32,117 nucleotides of DNA from Geminicoccaceae bacterium (GCA_011390475.1 JAABSG010000011.1:1-32117), one strand, 5' to 3'. Positions 10,231 to 22,157 are shown, numbered from the stretch's first letter. Translations and numbers: made by a program. Notes: a model not told the origin generated them from the letters alone.

Positions 10231-11112
10231 TCAGGCCCGCTCGCGCGGGCGCTCGGCGAGACCGGGATGGTCGCTGAACACCGGCAGCCGGGGCGTCCAG
10301 CGATGCGCCATGGGCGTAAAGCCGAAGCTGATGGGATCGGCACCCTCGACCGTCCAGCGCACGGTCCGGCCGAGCTCGAGCAGGCCGAAGGCGCCGGCCG
10401 GCTCGCCCTGGGTGGTGAAGCTCTCGGTCAGCGATTGCTGGGTCAGATGGGTGATCCCATCCACCGTGGTGATGGTGTTCCAGTGCACGTGGCCGGCCAG
10501 ACAGACGACCGGTACCCGCGCCAGGGCCAAGGCCGCCCGGATCCGCTCGGCGCCGGGATAGGTGGCACTTCTGGGGTTCTGCTCGAAATAGTAGTTGCCG
10601 GTCTGCGCATGGCCCGAGACCGGCACGTGGCTCAGGACCAGGAGCGGGCGGTCGGCCGCCTGCACGGTTCGCGCCAGCCAGACGAGGTCCTCCTCGACCA
10701 GGACGAAGCCCCGATGCGTTGGGCCGCGGCGAATGCGCGTGTCGGCGCGCCAGAGGACGAGGCGCCAGTCGACGACGTCGAGCGTGGCGTGGCCGAGCGA
10801 CTGGCCCAGAAGCTCCTCGTTCTCGGCAACGCTCAGATGGTCGCGGTCGTGGTTGCCGCAGAGATGCAGCATCTGGCCCGTCGTTGCCTCGCGCACCGGG
10901 CGCAGGGCGTCGGCGACCTCGCTGGCGAGCCGGCGATCGGTCACGGCGTCGAGATCGGAAATGCGGTCGCCGAGTTCCAGCACGTGGTCCGGACGGGCGT
11001 CGGCGACGTAGCGGGCGAAGTCGTCCAGGAGCGCCAGGGCGGCATCGCCGCGCTTGGTGGTGGTAGGTGCGCCGTGGTGGATGTCGGTCACGATCGCGAG
11101 ACGAACGGTCAT
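10231..11112 (-). CDS. Calcineurin-like metallophosphoesterase
   Basis: MTVRLAIVTDIHHG ... VLELGDRISD ... LHLCGNHDRDHL ... VLSHVPVSG ... VCLAGHVHWN: full D-x-H / GD / GNHD / GHxH set. Confidence 0.9.
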   Translation of the reverse strand: MTVRLAIVTDIHHGAPTTTKRGDAALALLDDFARYVADARPDHVLELGDRISDLDAVTDRRLASEVADALRPVREATTGQMLHLCGNHDRDHLSVAENEELLGQSLGHATLDVVDWRLVLWRADTRIRRGPTHRGFVLVEEDLVWLARTVQAADRPLLVLSHVPVSGHAQTGNYYFEQNPRSATYPGAERIRAALALARVPVVCLAGHVHWNTITTVDGITHLTQQSLTESFTTQGEPAGAFGLLELGRTVRWTVEGADPISFGFTPMAHRWTPRLPVFSDHPGLAERPRERA

Positions 11113-11145
11113 CGTGCATGCCCGGATGGTTGTGCAACGAGAAAG

Positions 11146-11173
11146 AAGGGCCCGCCGGTGGCGGCGGACCCTT
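11146..11173 (-). terminator. Rho-independent-like hairpin/attenuator after the family-5 SBP gene
   Basis: On the - strand AAGGGTCCGCC-gccacc-GGCGGGCCCTT (11-bp stem with one G-U pair) followed by CTTTCTCGTT; located between the SBP stop (11189) and the metallophosphoesterase start (11112). Confidence 0.6.
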
Positions 11174-11188
11174 TGGCGAAGCCGGCGA

Positions 11189-12769
11189 TCAGTTGGTGCC
11201 GTCGATCGCGATCGCACCGGCGCGGAAGTCGAGCACGTAGGGGATGTGCCCGGGCTGGGGCGCCCAGGAAACGGCCTGGCGCATCGCCCAGCTCTCGTAG
11301 GGACGCCAGAGCGGCAGGACCGGCGGGTCGGCCTTGATCCGCTCCATCAGCTGGCCATAGGCCTCCCGGCGATCCTCGACCGTCTTGCCGAAGCGGAACG
11401 CCTCCCAGTCGGCGGCATAGTCGGCGTCGGTGGTGAAGCGGCCCTCCGATTCGGACGGGCCACCCGGCGCCCACATCACCCCAAAGGAGCCGAACGGGTC
11501 GGCGAAGTACATCGGATTGGACCAGGTGCGGGCCATCATCGCGGGGTCGTTGCCGGTCCATTCCGGGGAGGCGTCGATCCGCCCGTTGATCCCGACTGCG
11601 GCCCACATCTCCATGATCGCCTGCGCCGCCAGGGTATCGTTGGTGTAGTACGAGGGCGAATGCATGTCGTAGACGACCTCGAAGCCGTCATAGCCGACCT
11701 CCTCCAGCAATTGCCGGGCCTCGTCGGGGTCGTGATAGAAGGTCTCGAGCTCCGGCATGTAGAGCGGGCCGTACTCGGCCATGGTGTGCGAACTCGGCAC
11801 GATGGCCTGGCCCAGCCACAAGGTCTCGTTCAAGAGCTCGCGGTCGATCGCCAGGGAAAGGGCCCGGCGCATCCGCGGATCCTCGAGCTTTTCGTGGTTG
11901 CTGTTGAAGATCACCACGTGGAACAGGGCCGTATTCGAGCCCACGGTCTCGATCTCGGGGTCGGCCTCCAGCAGCGCCAGCTGATCGGGTGCGATGTTGG
12001 TCGCGATATCGGCTTCGCCGGTGCGCAACGCCGTCAAGCGCGACGCGACCTCGGGCACATGGCGCACCGTGGCCCGCTCGAGCGGTGCCGGCTCGCCCCA
12101 GAAGTCGTCGAACCGCTCGTAGACGATCCGCTGCCCGGGCACGAACTCGGCGACGCGGTAGGGGCCGGTGCCGACCGGGGCCAGTGACATCGCCTCGTAA
12201 TCGTCGTCCTCGATCGCGTCCGGATCACCGGCCAGCGACTTCACATAGGCCTCGGGCACGATGAAGAGCTGCTGAAGGTTGAGCAGCGTCTCCCAGAGCG
12301 GCTCCTCCCGCTCGACATGAATGCGCACGGTCAGCTCGTCGACCTTCTCCGCCCGGTCGATGTTCGAGAGCCGGTCGCGCATCCGCACCTGGTAGGGCGG
12401 GAAGGTCGCCTGGACCATGCGGTTGACCGAGAAGACCACGTCGTCGGCGGTCATCACGTCGCCATTGTGAAAGCGCACGCCCTCGCGCAAGCGGAGCTCC
12501 ATGGTCGTGGGCGAAACCAGCTCCCAGGCGACCGCGAGGCCGGGCAGCCACTCGGGCTCGACCTTGGCGTAGTCGCGGTGGATCAAGGGATCGAAGATGT
12601 TGAAATAGAACTGCGAGCCGACATTCGAGTGGTCGCGACCGGGATCGAGATAGCTCGACATGTTGCCGGCCGCCACCGTGATCTCCTGGGCCGCCGCCGC
12701 GGACAGAGAGCAGGCGACCAGGGTCACGGCTGCAGTCGTGGTCAGGATGCGTCGCATCGGGTTCTCCAT
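11189..12769 (-). CDS. ABC transporter substrate-binding protein, family 5 (DppA/OppA-like)
   Basis: Signal peptide MRRILTTTAAVTLVACSLSAAAAQE; 'FNIFDPLIHRDYAKVEPEWLPGLAVAWELVSPTTMELRLREGVRFHNGDVMTADDVVFSVNRM' is a family-5 SBP signature. Confidence 0.93.
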   Translation of the reverse strand: MENPMRRILTTTAAVTLVACSLSAAAAQEITVAAGNMSSYLDPGRDHSNVGSQFYFNIFDPLIHRDYAKVEPEWLPGLAVAWELVSPTTMELRLREGVRFHNGDVMTADDVVFSVNRMVQATFPPYQVRMRDRLSNIDRAEKVDELTVRIHVEREEPLWETLLNLQQLFIVPEAYVKSLAGDPDAIEDDDYEAMSLAPVGTGPYRVAEFVPGQRIVYERFDDFWGEPAPLERATVRHVPEVASRLTALRTGEADIATNIAPDQLALLEADPEIETVGSNTALFHVVIFNSNHEKLEDPRMRRALSLAIDRELLNETLWLGQAIVPSSHTMAEYGPLYMPELETFYHDPDEARQLLEEVGYDGFEVVYDMHSPSYYTNDTLAAQAIMEMWAAVGINGRIDASPEWTGNDPAMMARTWSNPMYFADPFGSFGVMWAPGGPSESEGRFTTDADYAADWEAFRFGKTVEDRREAYGQLMERIKADPPVLPLWRPYESWAMRQAVSWAPQPGHIPYVLDFRAGAIAIDGTN

Positions 12770-12808
12770 TGCAGGATGTGATCCGGCCCGTTCGGGACAG
12801 GCCGGCCG

Positions 12809-13696
12809 TCAACGCTGGCGCAACCGCACGTCGGCGCGGTCGCGCAGCCAGTCGCCCAGGATCTGGACGGCGAAGGTGACAGCGAGAATCAGGAAGGCCG
12901 CACCGGTGACGATCCATGGTGCGGTCGGCATGTAGTCCCGCCCGATGCCGACCATGGCACCGAGCGTCGCGGTCGGCGGCTGCACGCCGAGCCCGAGAAA
13001 CGAGAGCGTGCTCTCCAAAAGGATGATGTTGGAGAGGCTCGAGGTGAACTGGACCACCATCGGCGAGACCAGATTGGGCAGGAGGTGTCGGCCGGCGATC
13101 CGCCAGGGCGTGGCACCGGCGGCGCGCGCCGCCTCGACGAACGGCATGCGCACGAGCTTGCGAGCCTCGCCACGGATGATCCGCGCATACTGCTCCCACC
13201 CGGCGAGGCCGAGCACGACCACCAGCACCGACAGGCTGTTGCCGAAGATGGTCAGCACGAAGAGGGCCACGAGCGTGAACGGCACTGCGATCTGCGTGTC
13301 GACCGCGCCCATCACGGCAGCGTCCGTGCGGCCGCCGGCAACACCCGCCAAGAGCCCGAGCGAGCAGCCGATCAGGAGCCCGATGACGGCGCCGAGAAGG
13401 GCGAGACCGAGGGTGAGGCGCAGGCCGTAGAGGCAGCGCGAGAGGATATCCCGGCCCAGCTCGTCGGTGCCGAGCCAATGGCCGGGGCTGGCCCTCTCGA
13501 ACCCGATCGGCGGCCGGAACCGAGCCAAAAGGCTCTGCGCGTTGGGCTCGAACGGGGCGAGCCACGGCGCCAGGACGGCAAGCATGACCAGCACCAGCCC
13601 GACCGCGAGCGCGGTGCGCTGGATCACGTCCATCTCGGACCAGATCAGGGTCAGCGCCGACTGGCCGGGGCGATCGAGGGGCAGCGCTTGCCGCAT
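12809..13696 (-). CDS. ABC transporter permease (DppC-like)
   Basis: 'HWLGTDELGRDILSRCLYGLRLTLGLAL' and 'FVEAARAAGATPWRIAGRHLLPNLVSPMVV' typical of DppC. Confidence 0.93.
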   Translation of the reverse strand: MRQALPLDRPGQSALTLIWSEMDVIQRTALAVGLVLVMLAVLAPWLAPFEPNAQSLLARFRPPIGFERASPGHWLGTDELGRDILSRCLYGLRLTLGLALLGAVIGLLIGCSLGLLAGVAGGRTDAAVMGAVDTQIAVPFTLVALFVLTIFGNSLSVLVVVLGLAGWEQYARIIRGEARKLVRMPFVEAARAAGATPWRIAGRHLLPNLVSPMVVQFTSSLSNIILLESTLSFLGLGVQPPTATLGAMVGIGRDYMPTAPWIVTGAAFLILAVTFAVQILGDWLRDRADVRLRQR

Positions 13697-13699
13697 GGC

Positions 13700-14629
13700 T
13701 CAAGCCGCCTCCGCCTGGCGCAGCCGGGGATCCGCCCAGGCATAGGCGAGATCGACCAGTGCGTTCACGACCAGCACCGCCAGGGCAACGGTGAGCACCC
13801 CGAACTGCAGGACCGGGTAGTCCCGCCGCATGGCCGAGCGCACCAAAAGATCGCCGATCCCGGGCCAGGCGAAGATGCTCTCGACCACGACCGATCCGGC
13901 AGCCGCGAGGCCCGCGATCTGCAGGCCGACGACCGAGAGGATGGTGATCGACGCGTTGCGCAGGCCGTGGCCGAGAATCACCTCGTGCTCGGCCAAGCCC
14001 TTGGCTCGGGCGGTGCGCATGTAGTCCTGCCCGAGCACGTCGAGCATGGCGTTGCGGGTGAAGCGGGTGAGGGCGGCGATCAGGCCGGCGGCCAGCGTGA
14101 TCGTCGGCATGATGAAATGCAGGGCCGTGCCGTTGCCGACGACCGGCAGCCAGTCGAGCGTGTAGGCGAGGACCAGGATCATGAAGACCGCGAGCACGAA
14201 ATTGGGCACCGCATAGCCGAGAAAGGCCACGCTCATGATGGCGCTGCCGATCCAGCTCGTGCGGTAGACGGCCGCCAGGATGCCGAGCGGCAAGGCGACG
14301 GCCAGGGTCAGGCCGATCGCCGGCAAGAGCAGCTGCAGGCTGGGCCAGAGCCGGTCGGCGACGATCGCCGAGACCGGCCGGCGCTCGACGAAGGACATGC
14401 CGAACTGGCCGTCGACGAAGCCCATCAAGAAGGCCCGGTACTGCTCCCACCAGGAACGGTCCAAGGCGTAGTAGCGGATCAGGATCTCGCGATCCTCGGA
14501 GGTCAGCCCCTCGCCGACGATGAAGTCGATCGGCGAGCCCGAGAGGCGGGTGGCGAAGAACACGAGGGTGACGATCACGGCGAAGGTGAGCGCCATCCGC
14601 AAGAGCACCTCGAGCGCGTGGATCGCCAT
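13700..14629 (-). CDS. ABC transporter permease (DppB-like)
   Basis: Start MAIHALEVLLRMALTFAVIVTLVFFATRLSGSPIDF; 'DYMRTARAKGLAEHEVILGHGLRNASITILSVVGLQIAGL' typical of DppB. Confidence 0.93.
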   Translation of the reverse strand: MAIHALEVLLRMALTFAVIVTLVFFATRLSGSPIDFIVGEGLTSEDREILIRYYALDRSWWEQYRAFLMGFVDGQFGMSFVERRPVSAIVADRLWPSLQLLLPAIGLTLAVALPLGILAAVYRTSWIGSAIMSVAFLGYAVPNFVLAVFMILVLAYTLDWLPVVGNGTALHFIMPTITLAAGLIAALTRFTRNAMLDVLGQDYMRTARAKGLAEHEVILGHGLRNASITILSVVGLQIAGLAAAGSVVVESIFAWPGIGDLLVRSAMRRDYPVLQFGVLTVALAVLVVNALVDLAYAWADPRLRQAEAA

Positions 14630-14630
14630 C

Positions 14631-15464
14631 TCAGCGGTCTCCTGCTGCCGCCAGGATGGGCCGCGCATCACCCGAGACCGCGCGCCCGAGGTCGTGCCGG
14701 ACCTGGACGAAGGGCACACCGGCGGCTCGTGCAGCGGCACCGTCCGTCGCCACGGTGTCACCGAGAAAGACCGCATCGGCCGCCGCGACCCCGGCCCGGG
14801 CCAGCGCTGCTTCGACGAGGTCCGGTGCCGGCTTGCCGAGATCGCCCGTGGGCCGAATCGGTATCGCTGCACCGAGGGCAGCCCAAAGGGCGCCGGTTTC
14901 GGGCAAGGGCGTGCCGTCCGCCGCCGGATGGCTGGTATCGGAATTGGTGCGCCAGACGGGCACGCCGCGATGCGCCAGAGCGACCAGTTTCGCCAGATCG
15001 CCGAAGGTGAAGCCGGGCGAGCGGGCCAAGACGGCGAGGTCCGGGGCCTCGCGGTCGAGGCGCAGGCCCAGCCGGCGGGCCAGCCCTTGGATCCGGGAGT
15101 TGGCGAAAAGCGCGATCCGGGCACCGGGCGACTGCCGCGCGATGGCACGAAGGGTCTGCTCGCCAGCGAGGAAGATCCGGTTGGACGGCACGCGCATGCC
15201 GAGACCCGTGAGCCGCGCCGTGAGGCTCCGCGCGGTATCCTCCGAATTATTGGAGACGATCCAAAGCCGGGGACCGTGCTCGTCCACCAGGCGCGCGGCA
15301 CCAGGCAGCACGGCAGTGCCCGAGATCAGACAGCCGTCGAGATCGGCGAGAATCGCCAGGGCACCCGCCAAGGGTGTCTCGAGGAAATCGTGGAGCGAGG
15401 CCGGCTGGCGCAAGGGGCTGCCTTTACTGTCGTGACGCCCCACACTCGAGCCCGCTCGTGTCAC
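14631..15464 (-). CDS. HAD-IIA family hydrolase (NagD/phosphoglycolate phosphatase-like)
   Basis: 'LAILADLDGCLISGTAVLPGA', 'LWIVSNNSEDTARS', 'GKPAPDLVEAALARAG', 'VFLGDTVATDGAAARAAGVPFVQV'. Start uncertain (GTG 15464 or GTG 15443). Confidence 0.85.
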   Translation of the reverse strand: MTRAGSSVGRHDSKGSPLRQPASLHDFLETPLAGALAILADLDGCLISGTAVLPGAARLVDEHGPRLWIVSNNSEDTARSLTARLTGLGMRVPSNRIFLAGEQTLRAIARQSPGARIALFANSRIQGLARRLGLRLDREAPDLAVLARSPGFTFGDLAKLVALAHRGVPVWRTNSDTSHPAADGTPLPETGALWAALGAAIPIRPTGDLGKPAPDLVEAALARAGVAAADAVFLGDTVATDGAAARAAGVPFVQVRHDLGRAVSGDARPILAAAGDR

Positions 15465-15475
15465 AGAGTTGTGAC
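15460..15475. promoter_or_regulatory. Candidate operator: 16-bp inverted repeat in the divergent HAD/LysR region
   Basis: GTCACA-gagt-TGTGAC, perfect 6-bp arms, 25 bp upstream of the LysR ATG. Confidence 0.4.
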
Positions 15476-15499
15476 CGCTGCAGGCTATACCTTCACCCC

Positions 15500-16501
15500 A
15501 TGAAGGAAACGAAGGCCAGACGGGAAAAGCACCTGACGCGGCCGCGGCTGCAGGCGCTGGTCGCGGTCACCGAGGCCGGCAGCTTTGCCGCGGCAGCCCG
15601 CCGCCTCGGCATCTCGCACACCTCGGTGGCGCAGCAGATTCACGAGCTCGAGCAGGAGCAGAGTGTCCATCTCTTCGACCGGATCGGGGGCAAGCTCTGC
15701 CCGACGCCGCTTTGCGACGAGCTCTACGATATCGGCCAGCGCATCATCAGCGCCGAGCTCGACGCCGAGCGGCTCTTGTCACGCTGCGATATCCATGGCC
15801 GGCGCTTCCTGCGCGTCGGGCTCGGCAACGCGATGCCCGGCATGGCACTGATCGCCCAGGTCATCCAGGACGTTCCGTCCTTGTCGGTCTCGGTGGTCAC
15901 GGGCTCGCACCAGCGGATCATGCAGGCCGTGGCGAGCCGCGAGATCGACGTGGCGATACTGCCCGATGTGCCGCGCGACCCGCGCTTCCGCATCGCCCCC
16001 CTGGTCAGCCAGGACATCGTGGCCATCGTCCACCCGGACCATCCGCTCAGCCGGCGGGCCAACCTCGGTCTGGGCGAGCTGGCCGAACAGAAGCTGATCT
16101 ACCGCACCCGCGGCTCCTCGACCCAGCGGCTGGTCGACCGGGCGATGCGCGCGGCCGGCTTCGATCCGATCCCGGTGCTGACCGCCGATACCCGCGACGG
16201 CGTCGCCGAGGCGGTGGCGCTCGGCGTCGGGATCGGCTTCATGTGGCGGCTGGGCACCAGCCGGACGGACATGTTCCGCTGCCTGGCCGTGGCCGAACTG
16301 GCCCAGGCCTCCCAGGAGGTCGTGTTCGCCCTGGGCGACGAGCGCAACGTCGTCATCGACCTCTTTTTCGGCACGGCCGAGCGCTTCGTCGTGCATCGAT
16401 CCGGGCAGGTGCTGGCGTCGGGTCGGGCGTCGAACGCGGCTCGGGTTGCGCCGGCGGACGGTCGGCCAGGCGCGGGCACCTCGAAAAACGTCGCGGCTTG
16501 A
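15500..16501 (+). CDS. LysR-family transcriptional regulator
   Basis: N-terminal HTH 'LQALVAVTEAGSFAAAARRLGISHTSVAQQIHELEQEQSVHLFDRIGGKLCPT' plus LysR substrate-binding domain; divergent from the HAD/Dpp operon. Confidence 0.93.
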   Translation: MKETKARREKHLTRPRLQALVAVTEAGSFAAAARRLGISHTSVAQQIHELEQEQSVHLFDRIGGKLCPTPLCDELYDIGQRIISAELDAERLLSRCDIHGRRFLRVGLGNAMPGMALIAQVIQDVPSLSVSVVTGSHQRIMQAVASREIDVAILPDVPRDPRFRIAPLVSQDIVAIVHPDHPLSRRANLGLGELAEQKLIYRTRGSSTQRLVDRAMRAAGFDPIPVLTADTRDGVAEAVALGVGIGFMWRLGTSRTDMFRCLAVAELAQASQEVVFALGDERNVVIDLFFGTAERFVVHRSGQVLASGRASNAARVAPADGRPGAGTSKNVAA

Positions 16502-16637
16502 TCGTAGCCGCGCGGCAATCGCAATGGCAAACGGCGGACCGGGCAAGGGAAGGTCGAACCCCCTTCATCCGGCCCGCCGATCCGAAGGATACCGCCGCCG
16601 CTGCCAAAAAGGGCGGCAGAACGTCGGCGACCGTCCG

Positions 16638-18500
<1,863 letters not shown>

Positions 18501-18613
18501 GAGCTTCCTTTCCCCCGGTTCCAACTTGCGAGCGGACCGTAACGGACCCGCGCGCACTTGTCTGCCGATGCCGCTGACGGAACGCCGCGCGGCCCGGCAT
18601 GCGCACACCCATA

Positions 18614-18632
18614 CTGCTGCTATACGCAGCAG
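18614..18632. promoter_or_regulatory. Perfect inverted repeat in the pckG/frdA divergent intergenic region
   Basis: CTGCTGC-tatac-GCAGCAG, 7-bp arms, 5-nt centre. Confidence 0.35.
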
Positions 18633-18788
18633 GAGTGCCACCCGACCACTGCTCCAGCCGCTGCCCGCGAGGCGCAGCGCGCCTCCTGGCACCGTCGCGA
18701 GACCTCGAAGCCTTGCCCGATGCCCAGAACAGTGCATTCTCGCTCGACGAACGCCGGCCCTTGAACAATCATTGATGTGAGTTCACTC

Positions 18789-20576
18789 ATGCAGATGATC
18801 GAAGCGGATCTCGCCATCGTCGGCGGCGGCGGTGCCGGCTTACGGGCGGCGATCGCGGCGGCCGAGGCGGACCCGGGACTGCGCATCGTGCTGGTCTCCA
18901 AGGTGGTGCCGATGCGCAGCCATACCGTGGCCGCCGAGGGCGGTTCCGCCGGGGTGATTACCGAGCAGGACACCCTGGATCTGCACTTCGAGGACACGGT
19001 GGCCGGCGGCGATTGGCTCGCCGACCAGGACGCGGTCGACTATTTCGTCCGACATTGCACCGAAGAGATGGTGCAGCTGGAGCACTGGGGTTGCCCCTGG
19101 AGCCGCAAGCCCGACGGCGACACCAATGTGCGCAATTTCGGCGGCATGAGCACCGCCCGCACCTGGTTCGCTGCCGACAAGACCGGCTTCCACATGCTCC
19201 ACACGCTCTTCCAGACCTCGCTGAAATACAGCTCGATCGACCGGCTCGACGAGTATTTCGCGGTCGACCTCCTGGTCGAGGACGGGCGTTGCCAGGGCCT
19301 GGTCGCCATCGAGATCGCCACCGGTGATTTCGTCCTGATCGACGCCAAGGCGGTGGTCATGGCGACGGGCGGGGCCGGACGCGTCTTTCGCCAGAACACC
19401 AACGCAGGCACGGTCACCGGCGACGGCATAGGCATGGCCTACCGGCACGGCGTCGCGCTGCGCGACATGGAATTCGTGCAGTACCATCCCACAGCCCTGC
19501 CGGGCAGCGGCATTCTGATCACCGAAGGCTGCCGTGGCGAGGGTGGCTATCTCGTCAACAAGGACGGCTACCGCTACCTCCAGGACTACAATCTCGGCCC
19601 GGTGGTGAGCGAACCCACGCCCAAGACCATGGAGCTCGGCCCGCGCGACCGGCTGAGCCAGGCCTTCTGGCACGAGGAGCGCGCCGGCCGCACCGTCGAT
19701 ACGCCGCTCGGTCAGGCCGTGCACCTGGAGCTCATGCACCTGGGCCGCGCCAAGCTGCACGAGCGGCTGCCGATGATCTACGAGCTCGCCCGGACCTTTC
19801 TCGGTATCGACCCGGCGGAATCGCCGATTCCCGTGCGCCCAGCCGTCCACTACACCATGGGCGGCATCGCCACCGATGCGCGGACCGCGACCCGGTTGGC
19901 GGGCCTCTATGCCTGCGGCGAATGCTCCAGTGTCGGCATTCACGGCGCCAACCGGCTGGGCTCCAACTCGTTGGCCGAGCTCTGCGTCTTCGGCCGCGTC
20001 GCCGGAGAAGCGGCGGCCCGCCATGCCCGCGACGCGAAGACCAGCGATGCGGCAGCGCTCAGCCGACAGGCCGAAGCGGTCGAGGGACGTGCTCTGGCGC
20101 TGCTGACGCGCGAGGACGGCCGGGATCGGCTCGCCACCCTGCGCGACGCGATGGGCGATACCATGCAAGAGGGCATCGGCATCTTCCGCGATACCGCGGG
20201 CATGCAGGCGACGTGTGACAAGCTCGCCGAGCTCGAGGACCGCTACCGGCGCGTCCATCTCGACGACCGGACGAGGAGCTTCAATACCGAGTGGCTGACC
20301 GCCATCGAGCTCGGCTTTCAGCTGAAAGTGGCGGGGGCGATCGCCTGGTCGGCGCTGAAACGGGAGGAGTCGCGCGGCGCCCACAAGCGGCTGGACCAGT
20401 TCGGCGAGCGCGACGACGAGAACTTCCTGCAGCACACGCTGGCCTTCCACCAGGCCGACGCGCCGCCGCGGCTGGACTATCAGCCGGTCAACATCACCCG
20501 GCTGCCACCGGCCGAGCGCCGCTATGGAAGTGCAACCAAAAAAGCGGCGTCGGCAGCGCAGGGAGCCTTGCCATGA
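18789..20576 (+). CDS. frdA: Fumarate reductase flavoprotein subunit
   Basis: [28 protein letters not shown], '[12 protein letters not shown]', '[39 protein letters not shown]', '[22 protein letters not shown]'; close to recalled E. coli FrdA. In-frame GTG at 18777 also possible. Confidence 0.93.
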   Translation: MQMIEADLAIVGGGGAGLRAAIAAAEADPGLRIVLVSKVVPMRSHTVAAEGGSAGVITEQDTLDLHFEDTVAGGDWLADQDAVDYFVRHCTEEMVQLEHWGCPWSRKPDGDTNVRNFGGMSTARTWFAADKTGFHMLHTLFQTSLKYSSIDRLDEYFAVDLLVEDGRCQGLVAIEIATGDFVLIDAKAVVMATGGAGRVFRQNTNAGTVTGDGIGMAYRHGVALRDMEFVQYHPTALPGSGILITEGCRGEGGYLVNKDGYRYLQDYNLGPVVSEPTPKTMELGPRDRLSQAFWHEERAGRTVDTPLGQAVHLELMHLGRAKLHERLPMIYELARTFLGIDPAESPIPVRPAVHYTMGGIATDARTATRLAGLYACGECSSVGIHGANRLGSNSLAELCVFGRVAGEAAARHARDAKTSDAAALSRQAEAVEGRALALLTREDGRDRLATLRDAMGDTMQEGIGIFRDTAGMQATCDKLAELEDRYRRVHLDDRTRSFNTEWLTAIELGFQLKVAGAIAWSALKREESRGAHKRLDQFGERDDENFLQHTLAFHQADAPPRLDYQPVNITRLPPAERRYGSATKKAASAAQGALP

Positions 20577-21328
20577 GCGATAGCGGGCGGGAAATCGAGA
20601 TCGAGGTGCTGCGCTACCATCCGGAGCGCGATTCGGAGCCGCACTTCGAGACCTTTCGTGTCCCCTTCGCCCACGACACCTCGGTGCTGGAAGGCCTGCA
20701 ATACATCAAGGACCACCTCGACGGTTCGCTGACCTTTCGCTGGTCGTGCCGCATGGCGATCTGCGGCAGCTGCGGCAAGATGGTCAACGGCGAGCCGAAG
20801 CTCTCCTGCCACACGTTTTTGCGCGACTACTATCCGGGCAAGCTGCGGGTCGAGCCGCTCTGGCACTTCCCGATCGTGCGCGATTTGGTGGTGGACCAAA
20901 CGGACTTCATGGAGAAACTGGAGGCTATCAAACCCTACATCGTGCGCGACGAGGAAAAGCCGGTCAGCGAAGGCGTCTACCGCCAGACCCCGGCGCAGCT
21001 GGCCCGCTATCAGCAGTTCAGCCAATGCATCAACTGCCTGCTCTGCTATGCGGCCTGCCCGCAATACGGCCTGAACAGCGACTTCCAGGGGCCGGGCATC
21101 CTGGCCTTGCTGCACCGCTACAACAGCGATTCGCGCGATCAGGGCCAAGCCCGTCGCATGCCGATCGTCAATGCCGAGGAGGGTGTCTGGAGCTGCACGC
21201 TGGTGGGCTACTGCTCGGAGGTCTGCCCCAAGAACGTCGACCCGGCAGCGGCCGTCAACCGCAACAAGGTCAACAGCACCATGGACTACTTTCTGCGCTT
21301 CCTCCGGCCGCGCGGCGCCAGCTCGTGA
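20573..21328 (+). CDS. frdB: Fumarate reductase iron-sulfur subunit
   Basis: Cys motifs for three Fe-S clusters: [11 protein letters not shown]...[34 protein letters not shown] overlap with frdA. Confidence 0.95.
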   Translation: MSDSGREIEIEVLRYHPERDSEPHFETFRVPFAHDTSVLEGLQYIKDHLDGSLTFRWSCRMAICGSCGKMVNGEPKLSCHTFLRDYYPGKLRVEPLWHFPIVRDLVVDQTDFMEKLEAIKPYIVRDEEKPVSEGVYRQTPAQLARYQQFSQCINCLLCYAACPQYGLNSDFQGPGILALLHRYNSDSRDQGQARRMPIVNAEEGVWSCTLVGYCSEVCPKNVDPAAAVNRNKVNSTMDYFLRFLRPRGASS

Positions 21329-21711
21329 GCGCGCGCAACACCTACAGGCGGCCGATGAGCGGCTGGTATCGGCGCAACCCGCGGTTCATGGCCTACCTCC
21401 TGCGCGAGGGAACCGCTGTGTTCCTGGCCCTCTATGCGGTGTTTCTGCTTTGGGGCCTGACCGCGCTCTCGGCTGGTGTCGAGAGCTATGCGCGCTGGCT
21501 GGCGTTCCTCGCGAGCCCCGTCTCGGTGCTGCTGCACCTCCTGATCCTCGCCGCCGCCGTCTATCACGGCGTCACCTGGTTCCAGGTAGCGCCCAAGGCG
21601 ACGCCACCTCTCTCGCTTGGTGGCAAACCGGTGTCCGATCGGATGATCGTCGGCGGCGGCTACGCTGCCGGCGTGGTGGTCACCCTCGTCATTCTCCTCG
21701 TCGCCTGGTGA
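21325..21711 (+). CDS. frdC: Fumarate reductase membrane subunit C
   Basis: GTG start overlapping the frdB stop (GTGA); 128 aa with three hydrophobic segments, '[31 protein letters not shown]'. Confidence 0.88.
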   Translation: MSARNTYRRPMSGWYRRNPRFMAYLLREGTAVFLALYAVFLLWGLTALSAGVESYARWLAFLASPVSVLLHLLILAAAVYHGVTWFQVAPKATPPLSLGGKPVSDRMIVGGGYAAGVVVTLVILLVAW

Positions 21712-21719
21712 GGGAAACG

Positions 21720-22079
21720 ATGCCGAAACGCTCGCACGAGCCCATCTTCTGGTCGCTGTTCGGTGCCGGCGGAATGGTCGCCGCGTTGGCGCTGCCGGCC
21801 CTGGTGCTGATCACCGGCATCGCCTGGCCGCTCGGCCTGACGTCCGAAGGTGCCATGAGCCATGCGCGCATGAGCGGCTTCGCCGGCAGCTTCATCGGCG
21901 GTCTGGTGCTCTTCGTCCTGATCTCGCTCACCCTCTGGCACGCCGCCCATCGCATCTTCCACAGCCTCCACGACTTCGGCGTTCAGCGTGGCCTCGGGGT
22001 CTGGAAGGTCGTCTGCTACGGCGCCGCTCTCGGCGGAACGCTTTGGGCGGCGGTCGTGCTGGCGATGCTCCAGCGCTGA
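21720..22079 (+). CDS. frdD: Fumarate reductase membrane subunit D
   Basis: MPKRSHEPIFWSLFGAGGMVAALALPALVLITGIAWPLG, 'LWHAAHRIFHSLHDFGV'; 119 aa, three hydrophobic segments, directly after frdC. Confidence 0.88.
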   Translation: MPKRSHEPIFWSLFGAGGMVAALALPALVLITGIAWPLGLTSEGAMSHARMSGFAGSFIGGLVLFVLISLTLWHAAHRIFHSLHDFGVQRGLGVWKVVCYGAALGGTLWAAVVLAMLQR

Positions 22080-22122
22080 TCCCCGGCCTCGACCTTTCGA
22101 CCGCGCAAAGACTGCCGGAATC

Positions 22123-22157
22123 CGGTCGTCGTTCGAAACCGCGGGGTTCGACGACCG
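22123..22157 (+). terminator. Candidate hairpin downstream of frdD
   Basis: CGGTCGTCG - 17 nt - CGACGACCG, perfect 9-bp arms, 44 bp past the frdD stop; no U-tract. Confidence 0.3.

Noticed and set aside
13085-15010. 641-aa plus-strand ORF
   Set aside because: Shadow of DppC/DppB/HAD; composition is D/E/R/Q-rich with no domain pattern.
16580-16637. Terminator between the LysR gene and pckG
   Set aside because: Short alternative GC stems around CTGCC/GGCAG exist, but none has a clear stem plus U-tract on either strand.
18763-18789. FNR- or CRP-like site before frdA (TTGAACAATCA / TGTGAGTTCAC)
   Set aside because: Half-sites are too close (2 nt) for FNR (TTGAT-N4-ATCAA) or CRP (TGTGA-N6-TCACA).
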